A program made the position numbers and the translations under genes. Below, in pieces: positions 15,348 to 28,304 of a DNA stretch of 64,000 nt (position 1 is its first letter; the number at the start of each line of letters is the position of its first letter). The stretch covers positions 113,185 through 177,184 of the forward strand of contig CADCKQ010000004.1 in assembly GCA_902802045.1 (NCBI GenBank). The letters are read 5' to 3'. The stretch comes from Oscillospiraceae bacterium. GTDB lineage: Bacteria; Bacillota; Clostridia; Oscillospirales; Oscillospiraceae. The notes below the pieces were generated by a model. That model saw only the letters and a program-made list of their open reading frames with translations. It was not told the DNA's origin and ran no database searches.

Positions 15348-15830
15348 ATGGAATATACACTTGTTTACGGTTATGACAGGCCGAAAGAAGTGGAAGAACT
15401 GTTCACGGAGTATACGAACATGCTTGTGCGGTTGGATCCGCTTTTTCAGGAGAGTCTTGATGAGCAGAACTACAGCGAGGAGATGGAGCATCTCGAAGAC
15501 AAGTACGGTCTTCCTGACGGACGCCTGTATCTCCTGATGGACATGGAAAAGCCCGCAGCTTCAGTTGCTCTTCATAAGATAGACGAACAGACCTGCGAGC
15601 TAAAACGACTGTATGTAAAGCCTGAGTACCGTCGGCAGGGTATTGCGGAAATGCTGTTGGACAGGCTTATTTCAGAAGCCAGTGAGACCGGATACAGTTA
15701 TATGGTCCTTGACACCATGCCGTCACTGAAAGAAGCAATAAGGCTCTATGAGAAAAAAGGCTTCTACAGGATAGGCAAGTATAATAACAACCCATTTGAA
15801 AAAATGCTCTTTTACAAAAAAGATCTGTAA
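15348..15830 (+). CDS. GNAT family N-acetyltransferase
   Basis: About 160 residues with the GNAT acetyl-CoA motif A, LYVKPEYRRQGIAEMLLDRL (about residues 90-110), preceded by AASVALHKIDEQTCELKRL and followed by YEKKGFYRIGKY. Acetyl acceptor unknown. The ATG at 15348 follows the msrA stop by 5 bp and has no good ribosome site, so translation is probably coupled to msrA. A GTG at 15324 in the same frame is possible but would overlap msrA. Confidence 0.8.
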   Translation: MEYTLVYGYDRPKEVEELFTEYTNMLVRLDPLFQESLDEQNYSEEMEHLEDKYGLPDGRLYLLMDMEKPAASVALHKIDEQTCELKRLYVKPEYRRQGIAEMLLDRLISEASETGYSYMVLDTMPSLKEAIRLYEKKGFYRIGKYNNNPFEKMLFYKKDL

Positions 15831-15851
15831 GATTTCTTACAGATCTTTTTT
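15816..15851. terminator. Bidirectional terminator
   Basis: A perfect 16-bp stem (AAAAAAGATCTGTAAG with its complement) and an ATTT loop overlapping the GNAT stop codon. With A-run and T-run it can stop both the msrA-GNAT unit and the convergent DUF975 gene. Confidence 0.85.
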
Positions 15852-15865
15852 ATTGTTTCAGTTAT

Positions 15866-16636
15866 TCAGTAGTTCTCAGGTAGTACATAGGTCTGTCCGT
15901 CACCGACATCTTTCCCGGCAAATCGGAGGAGCTCCCTGTAGTACAGGGTCCTTGTCAGATTCATATAGGGGAAGGCATACACTTCAGCAAAATAACCGAT
16001 GACCGGAAGAGCAATCACTATATACCAGCCGATAAAGCTGAAATCCAAAACGAAAAGCTGCCACTTGAAGCCTTTTGTCAGTACAGCGCTTTCACGCATG
16101 CACTGTACAGGGCTTTTTTCCGGATCATCCATAAGTATATAGATCGCCATCCGGTATCTGTATATCAGTATGATTCCCGGAATAATGAAAAGAAGCATGC
16201 CGATAAATACGATAACAGATTCCAACAGAGACAGAATCAGAACTTTCCAGAAGATAGAGAATCCGTCGAGGAGGTTTGCCACTTCAGCATGTCTTCCGAA
16301 GACAGTGTTGATACAGAACAGTATAAACCCAGCCCAAAGGATGCTTGAGACAAGCTGAAGCAGTATATTGAGAGCGCTTGCGCCCGCTGAGGGCCCGTGC
16401 GTCGAGATGTATTCCATATATTCATTGTAGACTCCAGGATCTGCACCGCTCATCATACGGTTTGCCACATCCATTATATAGTCAGCGTTTATGTTTGAGG
16501 TCAGAAGCCTTGAAGAGAGCATAGAGACTATCATAGTAAATGCAATATATATCAGTCCGACGGGGATCGGAGCAGGTTTGGAAACAGACATCAGCTGCTT
16601 GGCTCTGAATTTTAGACCGGGTCTGTCAATATTCAT
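15866..16636 (-). CDS. DUF975 family integral membrane protein
   Basis: 256 residues, about five to six membrane helices (around residues 25-45, 85-110, 125-155, 195-225). The MLLFIIPGIILIYRYRMAIYIL followed by DDPEKSPVQCMRESAVLTKGFKW segment is the DUF975 signature, also seen in glycerophosphodiester phosphodiesterase membrane domains. Role unknown. A TGGAG ribosome site precedes the ATG. It appears to be a single-gene unit, convergent with the GNAT gene. Confidence 0.75.
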   Translation of the reverse strand: MNIDRPGLKFRAKQLMSVSKPAPIPVGLIYIAFTMIVSMLSSRLLTSNINADYIMDVANRMMSGADPGVYNEYMEYISTHGPSAGASALNILLQLVSSILWAGFILFCINTVFGRHAEVANLLDGFSIFWKVLILSLLESVIVFIGMLLFIIPGIILIYRYRMAIYILMDDPEKSPVQCMRESAVLTKGFKWQLFVLDFSFIGWYIVIALPVIGYFAEVYAFPYMNLTRTLYYRELLRFAGKDVGDGQTYVLPENY

Positions 16637-16718
16637 ATTATTCGCTCCATTAATTTGTTTTATTTGATTATAATCTTATAAATCCTGAAATCAAAAACAG
16701 ATTGTTAATTATCTGAAG

Positions 16719-17657
16719 CTATGCACCTGCCATTATGTGCATATTCCTGAGCTCCGGATCTTTAATATGCCTCACGACCGAGTATGCGGCACTGCTGAGA
16801 TCCGGAGTTTTACCGTCTGCAATGCTTTGTGACAATAGTTCTTTTATCACAGCGGCAGATATATCACAAATTATGCCGCTCTTGAGTTCCGTCTCGGATT
16901 TCGTGTTTCCCAGCTCTGTGAGGCCTGAAAGAGCTTCTTTGAGATCTCCGAGGATCGGCAGATCGTCCATACCGCGATACACCCATTTGTAATAGGGTTC
17001 ATATTTGTTGTTCAGAAGATATATTACAGATATGATATGCTTTACATATTCGAAAACAGCCAATTGCGCAGCGCCTGTGTCACCCCTCCGCATCAGCCTT
17101 CCATAGTTGTATTCACCGGCTTGCGATGCCGTAACGCAATGGGCTGCTATTTTTTTTAGCCTTATGTCCTCGCTGTAGCCTGATTTGATTGTATTTCTGA
17201 CAGCCGAGAATTCGCCGAGATCGTCTCTCCAGATCTCGCCATTGCAGGCCCCAAGCAGGGAGTCCGAAGGAATGTAGAGCCATTGGAGATTGTTATCCGG
17301 GGCACCTGGCACTCCGGTAAAACGTCTGTAGAAATCAGAACTGCGAATAACTCCGCGCCTTGGACCTCCGGCAGGGGATACAGCCTGCCTTTTATAGCCT
17401 TCAAATTCCTTCGGAAGCTTAGAATATGCTCTTTTCAGCTGAAAACCGTATTTTTCTTCATCCTCATCTGTAAGAAACATGCAGAAAGATGGTTCAAAAT
17501 CGTGATCTGACGAGATGTCGTCATCATATCCGAGGCACTCGGAGCCCTCTCCGCAAAGGCCTACAGCTATTCTCTCCTCAAGCTCAGGAAACTGCTCTTT
17601 TATCATCGGGGCACCGAAAAGCAGATAATACTTTCTTGAGAGTTCAAGTCCTTTCAT
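16719..17657 (-). CDS. DUF4037 protein, nucleotidyltransferase-like
   Basis: About 312 residues. The N-terminal part has the nucleotidyltransferase-fold look: VGLCGEGSECLGYDDDISSD followed by HDFEPSF, a GxGSx(n)DxD arrangement that could bind metal and nucleotide. The C-terminal half is helical (DUF4037). The AAGGAG ribosome site fixes the start at 17657, though the frame stays open to 17699. It overlaps the 3' end of the TPR gene by 14 bp, so the pair is an operon. The reaction is not known; a nucleotidyl transfer to protein or small molecule is inference. Confidence 0.75.
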   Translation of the reverse strand: MKGLELSRKYYLLFGAPMIKEQFPELEERIAVGLCGEGSECLGYDDDISSDHDFEPSFCMFLTDEDEEKYGFQLKRAYSKLPKEFEGYKRQAVSPAGGPRRGVIRSSDFYRRFTGVPGAPDNNLQWLYIPSDSLLGACNGEIWRDDLGEFSAVRNTIKSGYSEDIRLKKIAAHCVTASQAGEYNYGRLMRRGDTGAAQLAVFEYVKHIISVIYLLNNKYEPYYKWVYRGMDDLPILGDLKEALSGLTELGNTKSETELKSGIICDISAAVIKELLSQSIADGKTPDLSSAAYSVVRHIKDPELRNMHIMAGA

Positions 17658-18426
17658 AAAACTCCTTAAGCTCCGCTTCAAATTCAGCTGCATCTTCATT
17701 CAAACCGTAAGATCTGAATGAGGATATACACTTTGAAAGTGCGTCATAGTATTTTTCGTCGCGCTCAGTTTCCGGGTCTTTAAAAAGAAGTACGGCCTCA
17801 TTTAAACAAGTGTATATATCGTTTTCATCCCGATCTTCCATAGACTCATATAAGGTCGCGAGATTCAGATATGATATTGCAGCATTAGGAAGGCCGTTTT
17901 CAGTTTTTTTCATGATGTATATGGCATTGAAGTAAGCTTCTTCCGCCTCTTCTTTCCTCCCGGTGTCGGAGAGAGCAAGCGCGTAGTTGTTCCAGAAACC
18001 GGCAAATGTCGGATCGCTTTCATCAAGAGTGCCGGTGTAGACGTTCAGGGCAGATTCATAAAGGGGAAGGGCTTCTTCCGTCTTTCCGAAGGCTTTCAGA
18101 GTGGTTGCGGAGTTGAGCATGATCGTGGCTGAAGAGAGACCGCCTTCAATGCCTGTTTCCTCCGTGAGCGTTAAAGCCGCCCGAACTGCTTCCAGAGCGC
18201 TTTCTTTATCACCGGTGCGGCGGAAAAAACCGAGCATCTCATCGACTACGCTGAGTTCTCCGCGCTTGTCGCCGAGCCTTACGGCTTCTTCGCGCCAGTA
18301 TCTAAGGTGCCTTTCGGCGCCCTCCTTGTCGTTTCTGGAGAGAAGTCTGTCCAGCGTGTCGATGACTCTGGCAACAGGTATTCCGTTTTGCCGCCCTGTA
18401 TTACAGCAGTATTCAGGAATATTCAT
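17644..18426 (-). CDS. Tetratricopeptide repeat protein
   Basis: 260 residues made almost entirely of TPR-type helix pairs: GLSSATIMLNSATTLKAFGK followed by TEEALPLYESAL, then FAGFWNNYALALSDTGRKEE, then NAAISYLNLATLYESM. It has no signal peptide and is probably a cytosolic scaffold. It precedes and overlaps the DUF4037 gene, an association that suggests the two proteins work together. A GAGGGG ribosome site lies upstream of the ATG. Confidence 0.8.
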   Translation of the reverse strand: MNIPEYCCNTGRQNGIPVARVIDTLDRLLSRNDKEGAERHLRYWREEAVRLGDKRGELSVVDEMLGFFRRTGDKESALEAVRAALTLTEETGIEGGLSSATIMLNSATTLKAFGKTEEALPLYESALNVYTGTLDESDPTFAGFWNNYALALSDTGRKEEAEEAYFNAIYIMKKTENGLPNAAISYLNLATLYESMEDRDENDIYTCLNEAVLLFKDPETERDEKYYDALSKCISSFRSYGLNEDAAEFEAELKEFYERT

Positions 18427-18561
18427 GTCAAAAACCCCTCGATCTGAATGACTGAATTATAGCATAGCGGGGTTGCAAATGCGATAAGGCTGCAATAAAA
18501 AATCTTGGCAAATTGCGCATGTTAAAATATAATGATTTTATTATTAAAGGAGGTAGCATAT

Positions 18562-22097
<3,536 letters not shown>

Positions 22098-22111
22098 GAA
22101 CAGAATAAAAG

Positions 22112-22150
22112 GCTGCCGCCCTGTGATGGGCGGCAGCTTCTGCGTTTGTT
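22112..22150 (+). terminator. Terminator of the beta-galactosidase gene
   Basis: 10-bp stem GCTGCCGCCC/GGGCGGCAGC (22112-22137), loop TGTGAT, then a T-rich tail. It stands between the two convergent genes. Confidence 0.85.
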
Positions 22151-22168
22151 TATAACAATACTAAAGTA

Positions 22169-23542
<1,374 letters not shown>

Positions 23543-23561
23543 TCAGGGGTTTACCACATCA

Positions 23562-23590
23562 ATTATACTTCCGAGAATGTATTAAATCAA
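23562..23590 (-). promoter_or_regulatory. Promoter of gdhA
   Basis: On the minus strand TTGATT (23590-23585), 17-bp spacer, TATAAT (23567-23562). Start site expected about 40 bp upstream of the ATG at 23515. Confidence 0.65.
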
Positions 23591-23702
23591 CTGCTTTTGA
23601 AAATTAATATAGAACTATTGCATAAAACCGCTTTGGCATGAATCATTAATAACAGAAGGTGTTCGTCAAAATGCACAAAAAAACAGGCTGGAAGTATTGC
23701 AT

Positions 23703-23731
23703 TTGACGCAAGTTCATGTTTATGCTAAATT
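23703..23731 (+). promoter_or_regulatory. Promoter of the PAP2 phosphatase gene
   Basis: TTGACG (23703-23708), 17-bp spacer, TAAATT (23726-23731) with a TGC extension before the -10. Confidence 0.5.
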
Positions 23732-23761
23732 ACATAAGCAACATTATCTGTGGAGGACCTT

Positions 23762-24409
23762 ATGAACTGCAGAAAATCATTATACTGCTCCGGTATCTGT
23801 TTTGTTTTATTCCTGATACTTATTCTTCTCGTAAAAACTGTTGGTGTAGATGCAATCGGTCCGCAAGGGACTGAAGTCGGACTAGCGAAGATCAACGGTT
23901 TCTTCTCGGAAAGAATCGTTTATAACGATACCTTCTATAAAATTACAGAGCTTCTCGGTTATCTGGCCATTCTCATCTGTGCCGCATTCGGCGCCTTCGG
24001 TCTCTACCAGATAATTAAAGGCAAAAGCTTAAAGGCTGTTGACAAGGACATTCTTATACTCGGAGCTTTCTATATTGCGGTTATTGCAGTATATGTATTT
24101 TTTGAAAAAGTAGTTATAAGCTACAGACCGGTCATTCTTGATGAAGGACTTGAGGCTTCTTTCCCTTCGTCACATACCATGCTTAGTGTTTGTGTTTTCA
24201 TATCTGCGATCATGCAGCTTGAGACAAGGCTTCCGTTCAGATATGTCAAACCTGTTTCAGCCGCAGGCATATTGCTTGCAGCAATTACTGTACTGTTAAG
24301 ATTCCTCTCCGGAGTCCACTGGTTTACGGATATTCTCGGGGGAATACTAATCAGCGCTTCTCTGCTCTTTCTTTTCGCTTATTTCTTTTATAACAGTATC
24401 AGCGACTGA
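23762..24409 (+). CDS. PAP2 family membrane phosphatase
   Basis: About 215 residues with six predicted helices. The three phosphatase motifs are present: FEKVVISYRPVI (KX6RP), PSSHTM (PSGH type, with Ser for Gly) and RFLSGVHWFTDILGG (SRX5HX3D type; Leu precedes the Ser). The active site faces outside and acts on lipid pyrophosphates such as undecaprenyl-PP or on phosphatidate. Start at 23762 is chosen because the GGAGG ribosome site (23752-23756) lies inside the longer frame that opens at a GTG at 23750. Stand-alone gene. Confidence 0.88.
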   Translation: MNCRKSLYCSGICFVLFLILILLVKTVGVDAIGPQGTEVGLAKINGFFSERIVYNDTFYKITELLGYLAILICAAFGAFGLYQIIKGKSLKAVDKDILILGAFYIAVIAVYVFFEKVVISYRPVILDEGLEASFPSSHTMLSVCVFISAIMQLETRLPFRYVKPVSAAGILLAAITVLLRFLSGVHWFTDILGGILISASLLFLFAYFFYNSISD

Positions 24410-24426
24410 AATCCGAAAGCTTTTTC

Positions 24427-24454
24427 TTTACTTTTAAAAAAATAGTGTTATAAT
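24427..24454 (+). promoter_or_regulatory. tRNA-Ala promoter
   Basis: TTTACT (24427-24432), 16-bp spacer, TATAAT (24449-24454), 12 bp before the tRNA 5' end. Confidence 0.65.
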
Positions 24455-24466
24455 AACAGCGCGTTT

Positions 24467-24542
24467 GGGGGCGTAGCTCAGCTGGGAGAGCGTACGGTTC
24501 GCATCCGTAAGGTCGAGAGTTCGAGCCTCTTCGTCTCCACCA
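24467..24542 (+). tRNA. tRNA-Ala (anticodon CGC)
   Basis: 76 nt with encoded CCA. Acceptor GGGGGCG pairs with CGTCTCC including G3-U70, the alanine identity pair. D-stem GCTC/GAGC, anticodon stem TACGG/CCGTA with loop TTCGCAT (anticodon CGC, reads GCG), five-nt variable loop, T-loop TTCGAGC. It is a lone tRNA with its own promoter and terminator. Confidence 0.95.
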
Positions 24543-24546
24543 TAAT

Positions 24547-24585
24547 AGAACGGTAATTCTGATAGAATTGCCGTTCTTTTCTTTT
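24547..24585 (+). terminator. tRNA-Ala terminator
   Basis: 13-bp stem AGAACGGTAATTC/GAATTGCCGTTCT (24547-24577, one G-T pair) followed by TTTTC and a T-run. Confidence 0.8.
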
Positions 24586-24626
24586 TATGTTATACTGTCC
24601 GAAATCAATTGAGAGGAATGAATAAT

Positions 24627-25046
24627 ATGGAGTACAAATGTTTCAAAGATCATCTCATAGTAAGGATGGATAAAGGCGAGGAGATCCTGGAGCAGCTCAA
24701 AGCAGTATGTCTTAAGGAACACATATCCCTGGCTTCTGTCTCAGCGCTCGGAGCGCTGAACGCTTTTACGGTCGGAGTATTCAAAACAGATGAAAAGAAG
24801 TATTATTCCAACAGCTTTAAAGGGTATTTTGAGATCGTTTCACTTACCGGAACAGTCACGACAAAAGACGGGGAGTTTTATGCGCATCTTCATCTGAGTG
24901 CCGGAAACGACAAAGGAGAGGTGTTCGGAGGGCATCTGAATGAAGGACATATCAGTGCCACATGCGAAATGGTAATAACAGTTATAGAAGGAACCGTCGA
25001 GCGCAGTTTCAATGATGAGATCGGTCTGAATCTTATGAAATTCTGA
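24627..25046 (+). CDS. PPC (DUF296) domain protein
   Basis: About 139 residues forming a single PPC/DUF296 domain, the trimeric fold found in plant AT-hook proteins and in stand-alone bacterial proteins of uncertain role. Seen: VRMDKGEEILEQLKAVCLKE, SVSALGALNAFTVGVF, and the metal/ligand region GEFYAHLHLSAGNDKGEVFG with three His (HLH...H). No AT hook is present. Start at 24627 fits the AGAGGA ribosome site better than the ATG at 24618, which is only 2 nt from it. Confidence 0.8.
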   Translation: MEYKCFKDHLIVRMDKGEEILEQLKAVCLKEHISLASVSALGALNAFTVGVFKTDEKKYYSNSFKGYFEIVSLTGTVTTKDGEFYAHLHLSAGNDKGEVFGGHLNEGHISATCEMVITVIEGTVERSFNDEIGLNLMKF

Positions 25047-25070
25047 TATAATCACGTTTAAAACATTACC

Positions 25071-25100
25071 GGCTTTTCCATTTGGAAAGGCCTTTTTTTT
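25071..25100 (+). terminator. Terminator of the PPC-domain gene
   Basis: 9-bp stem GGCTTTTCC/GGAAAGGCC (25071-25092, one mismatch) with ATTT loop and T8. Confidence 0.75.
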
Positions 25101-25247
25101 ATTGACAGTCTTTGGACTTGGACTTCAAACAACACTTGCTAATTGACTAAATATAATTTATTTCATTCTTTATGTAAAAAATACTTGACAAATTATTTTT
25201 TTATAGTGTACATTGTATTCACAAAATCATTTTAAGGAGATCATATT

Positions 25248-25778
25248 ATGAACACCAGTATTATTCGTTCCGCAGGTCTGGCAGCAGGTATTCTCGTCGG
25301 GCTTTTTATAGCCTTTGTTATTATCCGGTTTGCAAACAGCAATAAGAAGTACAAAACAGAATATGACGAGCGGCAGATCAAAGTTCGCGGGGATGCTTAC
25401 AGATTTGCTTTCTATACTATGATGATCTGCGAAGCAATTGCAGCTTTGATTGAAATGGCTGAGATCCCGCTGCCCTTTGAAAACTATAATCTGCATTTTG
25501 GAAACATCTTTATAGCCTGCATCGTTCTCTCGGCTATTTGTATCTGGAAAGATGCATATTGGGGGCTGAACAATAACCGCAGGCGCTACGGAATCGTTTT
25601 TGTCGTATGCGGGCTCCTGAATGCAATTCCGGTAGTTATGACTCTGTTAAACAGACAGCAGGAAAGCATGTCTTTCCCGTATATCAGCCTTATGGCATGC
25701 ATAATGCTTCTGACTGTAGGAGCCGAACTGCTTATTAAACAGCTGGTTGATAAGCGAAACGGGCTGGAGGAGAACTGA
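25248..25778 (+). CDS. Four-helix membrane protein paired with an Xre regulator
   Basis: 176 residues with helices at about 8-28, 57-75, 86-104 and 121-140 plus a fifth at 145-163. A conserved-looking cytoplasmic KYKTEYDERQIKVRGDAYRF loop follows helix 1; this resembles the DUF2178/DUF3169-type membrane proteins that are encoded just before YgzD-like regulators in Firmicutes. Function unknown. AAGGAG ribosome site; promoter candidate TTGACA (25185-25190) with TACATT at 18 bp. The regulator gene starts 3 bp after its stop. Confidence 0.65.
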   Translation: MNTSIIRSAGLAAGILVGLFIAFVIIRFANSNKKYKTEYDERQIKVRGDAYRFAFYTMMICEAIAALIEMAEIPLPFENYNLHFGNIFIACIVLSAICIWKDAYWGLNNNRRRYGIVFVVCGLLNAIPVVMTLLNRQQESMSFPYISLMACIMLLTVGAELLIKQLVDKRNGLEEN

Positions 25779-25781
25779 GTC

Positions 25782-25976
25782 ATGAAAAACCTGAGACTCA
25801 AAGCTGCCCGCGCAGGCAAAGATTATTCCCAGCAGCAGCTTGCAGATCTCTGCGGCGTATCGCGTCAGACGATAAATGCCATAGAGAAGGGGGATTATAA
25901 CCCGACCATCAATCTTTGCATAGCCATTTGCAAAGCACTTGATAAGACATTGGATGAATTGTTCTGGGAGGAGTAA
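25782..25976 (+). CDS. Xre-family transcriptional regulator (YgzD-like)
   Basis: 64 residues forming just one HTH: LRLKAARAGKDYSQQQLADL, then CGVSRQTINAIEKGDYNP (recognition helix SRQTINAIE) and the typical tail ALDKTLDELFWEE. Such mini-regulators usually control the membrane protein encoded next to them, here the gene ending 3 bp upstream. Autoregulation is likely but is inference. GGAGG ribosome site inside the end of the upstream gene. Confidence 0.9.
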   Translation: MKNLRLKAARAGKDYSQQQLADLCGVSRQTINAIEKGDYNPTINLCIAICKALDKTLDELFWEE

Positions 25977-25981
25977 AACAG

Positions 25982-26026
25982 GCCCTGTCTTGCAATGTAT
26001 CTTTAACTTGCAAGACAGGGCTTATT
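25982..26026 (+). terminator. Terminator of the membrane protein/Xre operon
   Basis: Perfect 14-bp stem GCCCTGTCTTGCAA/TTGCAAGACAGGGC (25982-26021), 12-nt loop, then TTATT. The right arm starts with TTGCAA, which doubles as the -35 box of the SRP RNA promoter. Confidence 0.85.
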
Positions 26027-26036
26027 GCTGTATAAT
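26008..26036 (+). promoter_or_regulatory. SRP RNA promoter
   Basis: TTGCAA (26008-26013), 17-bp spacer, TATAAT (26031-26036). The -35 is inside the right arm of the preceding terminator. Confidence 0.75.
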
Positions 26037-26064
26037 ATTCTTCACAATTTAAGGCTTTTGTTAA

Positions 26065-26333
26065 GGCTGCACTAGTCGGGGAGCCAGCGGTGCCCTGTAA
26101 CCTGCAATCCGCTATAGCAGGGATGAATTCCTTTCGGAGGATAAGCTCCGTGTTGCCAGCCGATGGTAAGCAGCGTAGAAGGTTCGGTCTTGCGCAACGG
26201 GATCCCGTGAACCATGTCAGGCGGGGAACCGAGCAGCATTAAGCGGTGCATACCGTGTGCCGCAAGGCAGCCGGACCCGAGCAGGCTGCCATTGTACCGG
26301 ATGTGGGGCGGTTTCAAATTAAGGTGTGCAGTC
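26065..26333 (+). ncRNA. ffs: Signal recognition particle RNA, large bacterial type
   Basis: About 270 nt, the size of the Firmicutes scRNA that has an Alu domain. The ends pair (GGCTGCAC near 26065 with GTGTGCAGTC near 26324-26333). The 5' part contains the Alu-domain loops. The helix 8 core that binds Ffh is visible as GTCAGGCGGGGAACCGAGCA followed by GCATTAAG (about 26217-26244). It sits immediately upstream of dnaX as in Bacillus. Exact termini are estimated from pairing. Confidence 0.88.
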
Positions 26334-26367
26334 TTGACAAAAGCCTTATTTTTGGAGATGATGGTTA

Positions 26368-27933
26368 ATGTATCAGGCTCTTTACCGCAAGTGGCGTCCG
26401 AAGACTTTTGATGAGGTCGTGGGCCAGGAGCATATCACAAGGACTCTAAAAAAGCAGGTCGAGACCGGCAGACTTTCCCATGCCTATCTTTTCGTGGGTA
26501 CCAGAGGGACCGGTAAAACGACTTGCGCCAGAATTCTGGCCAAAGCAGTCAATTGTGAGAATCCGCAAAACGGGAATCCGTGCGGAAAGTGTGCCTCCTG
26601 TCGTGCTATAGATGAAGGCACTGCTCTTGATATAGTTGAGATGGATGCTGCTTCTAACAGCAAAGTTGAAGATGTCAGATCTCTTCGCGAAGAAGTTATT
26701 TATTCTCCTGCGACATTGAGAAAACGGGTATATATAATTGATGAAGTCCATATGCTTTCAAATTCGGCATTCAATGCCTTGCTGAAAATAATGGAAGAGC
26801 CTCCCGAACATCTTGTGTTTATACTGGCTACGACAGAACTGAATAAGGTTCCCGCCACCATACTATCCAGATGCCAGAAGCACAGCTTTAAAAGAATAGA
26901 AACCTCTCTCATTTCAGCTCAGCTCATGAAGATAGCTTCCGCTGAGGGTTTTATGCTTCAGCCTGATGCTGCAGCTCTATTGGGCAGACTGTCTGAGGGC
27001 GGGATGCGCGATGCGATATCTCTGCTGGATCAGTGCTCTTCTGCAGGAACGATTACAACAGATACGGTTTATGATGTGTTGGGGTTGGCCGGAAACAGGG
27101 AAATAGTATCTGCACTCAAATGCATTAAAGAGGGTAAAACGCAAAAAGCTATTGAAGATTTCAACAGGCTTTGGAGCAATGGTAAAGACCCTGCGGCTTT
27201 CTTAACCGATCTTACTGCTTTGATACGTGATGTACTGCTGCTTAAAATTGCTCCGGGAGTGTCTGAATCTATTCTGAGCAGTTCCTGCAATGTGTCCGAA
27301 CTCAGAGAATTCGCGGACTCAATGGAAAAAGCGGAGCTTATAAAGGATGCCGGGCTTCTCGAAAAAAGCCTCGGGATCATGAAAACAAGCAAAAGTCCGA
27401 AAACAGAGGCTGAGTTGTGCCTTATTTCTCTTTGCGAAGACGTCGGAACCGTAAAAAAAACTGAATCAGTTCCCCTCTCCTGTGATGTCAAGCATGAAAT
27501 AAAGAAAGAAAAACTCTTGACAGTCACGGATACTCCTGAGAACTCTGAAGTCTTAAGCAATGGGAAGGCTGATATAGTTTTTACCGATGAAACAAGGAAA
27601 GAAGTTAAAGAGGAAGAGCAACGCGACTTGGAAGACCCTTGGGAGAAGATAAAAGCTGTATTCATGCCCGGGCTTAAACAGTCAGCCAGATCAATATTCG
27701 ATAATTCACGATTTGTTCCCGAGATAAAAGGCAATTCGCTGGTACTGAACGTAACGGATGATTTTCTGTATGGGCAGCTTAACCGGACCGAGGTAACTGA
27801 TGCGATATCTTCTGCTGCGAGCAGGGTTCTCGGCAGAGAGATCATTGCAAGCGTTACCAAAGAAGGAGCATCCAATTCTTCAGTGCATAGTATAAAAGAG
27901 CTTTCCAGGTTTCCTGAAGTAAAATTTATATAA
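26368..27933 (+). CDS. dnaX: DNA polymerase III subunit gamma/tau
   Basis: Clamp-loader ATPase of the replisome, 521 residues. It opens with the canonical MYQALYRKWRPKTFDEVVGQ; Walker A is GTRGTGKTT, the zinc module is C-x8-C-x2-C-x2-C (CENPQNGNPCGKCASC), Walker B is IIDEVHM, sensor 1 is ATTELNKVPATILSRCQ. Domain III and a shortened, low-complexity, charged linker (about 370-430) follow, then a C-terminal tau-like domain. It probably makes one product; I see no slippery frameshift site. It follows the SRP RNA by 34 bp and precedes ybaB by 23 bp. Confidence 0.95.
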   Translation: MYQALYRKWRPKTFDEVVGQEHITRTLKKQVETGRLSHAYLFVGTRGTGKTTCARILAKAVNCENPQNGNPCGKCASCRAIDEGTALDIVEMDAASNSKVEDVRSLREEVIYSPATLRKRVYIIDEVHMLSNSAFNALLKIMEEPPEHLVFILATTELNKVPATILSRCQKHSFKRIETSLISAQLMKIASAEGFMLQPDAAALLGRLSEGGMRDAISLLDQCSSAGTITTDTVYDVLGLAGNREIVSALKCIKEGKTQKAIEDFNRLWSNGKDPAAFLTDLTALIRDVLLLKIAPGVSESILSSSCNVSELREFADSMEKAELIKDAGLLEKSLGIMKTSKSPKTEAELCLISLCEDVGTVKKTESVPLSCDVKHEIKKEKLLTVTDTPENSEVLSNGKADIVFTDETRKEVKEEEQRDLEDPWEKIKAVFMPGLKQSARSIFDNSRFVPEIKGNSLVLNVTDDFLYGQLNRTEVTDAISSAASRVLGREIIASVTKEGASNSSVHSIKELSRFPEVKFI

Positions 27934-27956
27934 AAATCAATCTCTGGAGGTAAAAA

Positions 27957-28301
27957 ATGGCAAAAGGATCTTACCGCGGCGGATATGGCGGCGGAAATCA
28001 GATGAATATGATGAAACAGGCTCAAAAGATGCAGCAGGAATTTATGAAAATGCAACAGGAGCTTGAAGCCTCTAAATTTGAGTTTACAGCCGGCGGAGGG
28101 GCCGTCAAGGCTGTTATTCTCGGAACAAGACAGTTTGAGAGCATAACAATAGATCCTGAAGTAGTTGATCCTGAAGATACCGAGATGCTTCAGGACATGG
28201 TACTTGCCGCTGTCAATGGCGCACTCAAGGAATGTGACGATAAGACGAGCGAGGCAATGAACAAACTTCAGGGCGGTATGGGAATGGGTTTCCCATTTTA
28301 A
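27957..28301 (+). CDS. YbaB/EbfC family nucleoid-associated protein
   Basis: 114 residues. Dimeric DNA-binding protein usually encoded between dnaX and recR. The N-terminal MAKGSYRGGYGGGNQ is a Gly-rich extension; the core follows: MMKQAQKMQQEFMKMQQELE, FTAGGGAVKAVILG and IDPEVVDPEDTEMLQDMVLA. It ends in a Gly/Met-rich tail. GGAGG ribosome site. The expected downstream recR is not there; a glycosidase gene starts 3 bp after its stop. Confidence 0.92.
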   Translation: MAKGSYRGGYGGGNQMNMMKQAQKMQQEFMKMQQELEASKFEFTAGGGAVKAVILGTRQFESITIDPEVVDPEDTEMLQDMVLAAVNGALKECDDKTSEAMNKLQGGMGMGFPF

Positions 28302-28304
28302 AAA

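Noticed and set aside
26368..27933. A programmed frameshift in dnaX giving tau and gamma
   Set aside because: No A-AAA-AAG-type slippery heptamer with a following hairpin was seen at the right distance.
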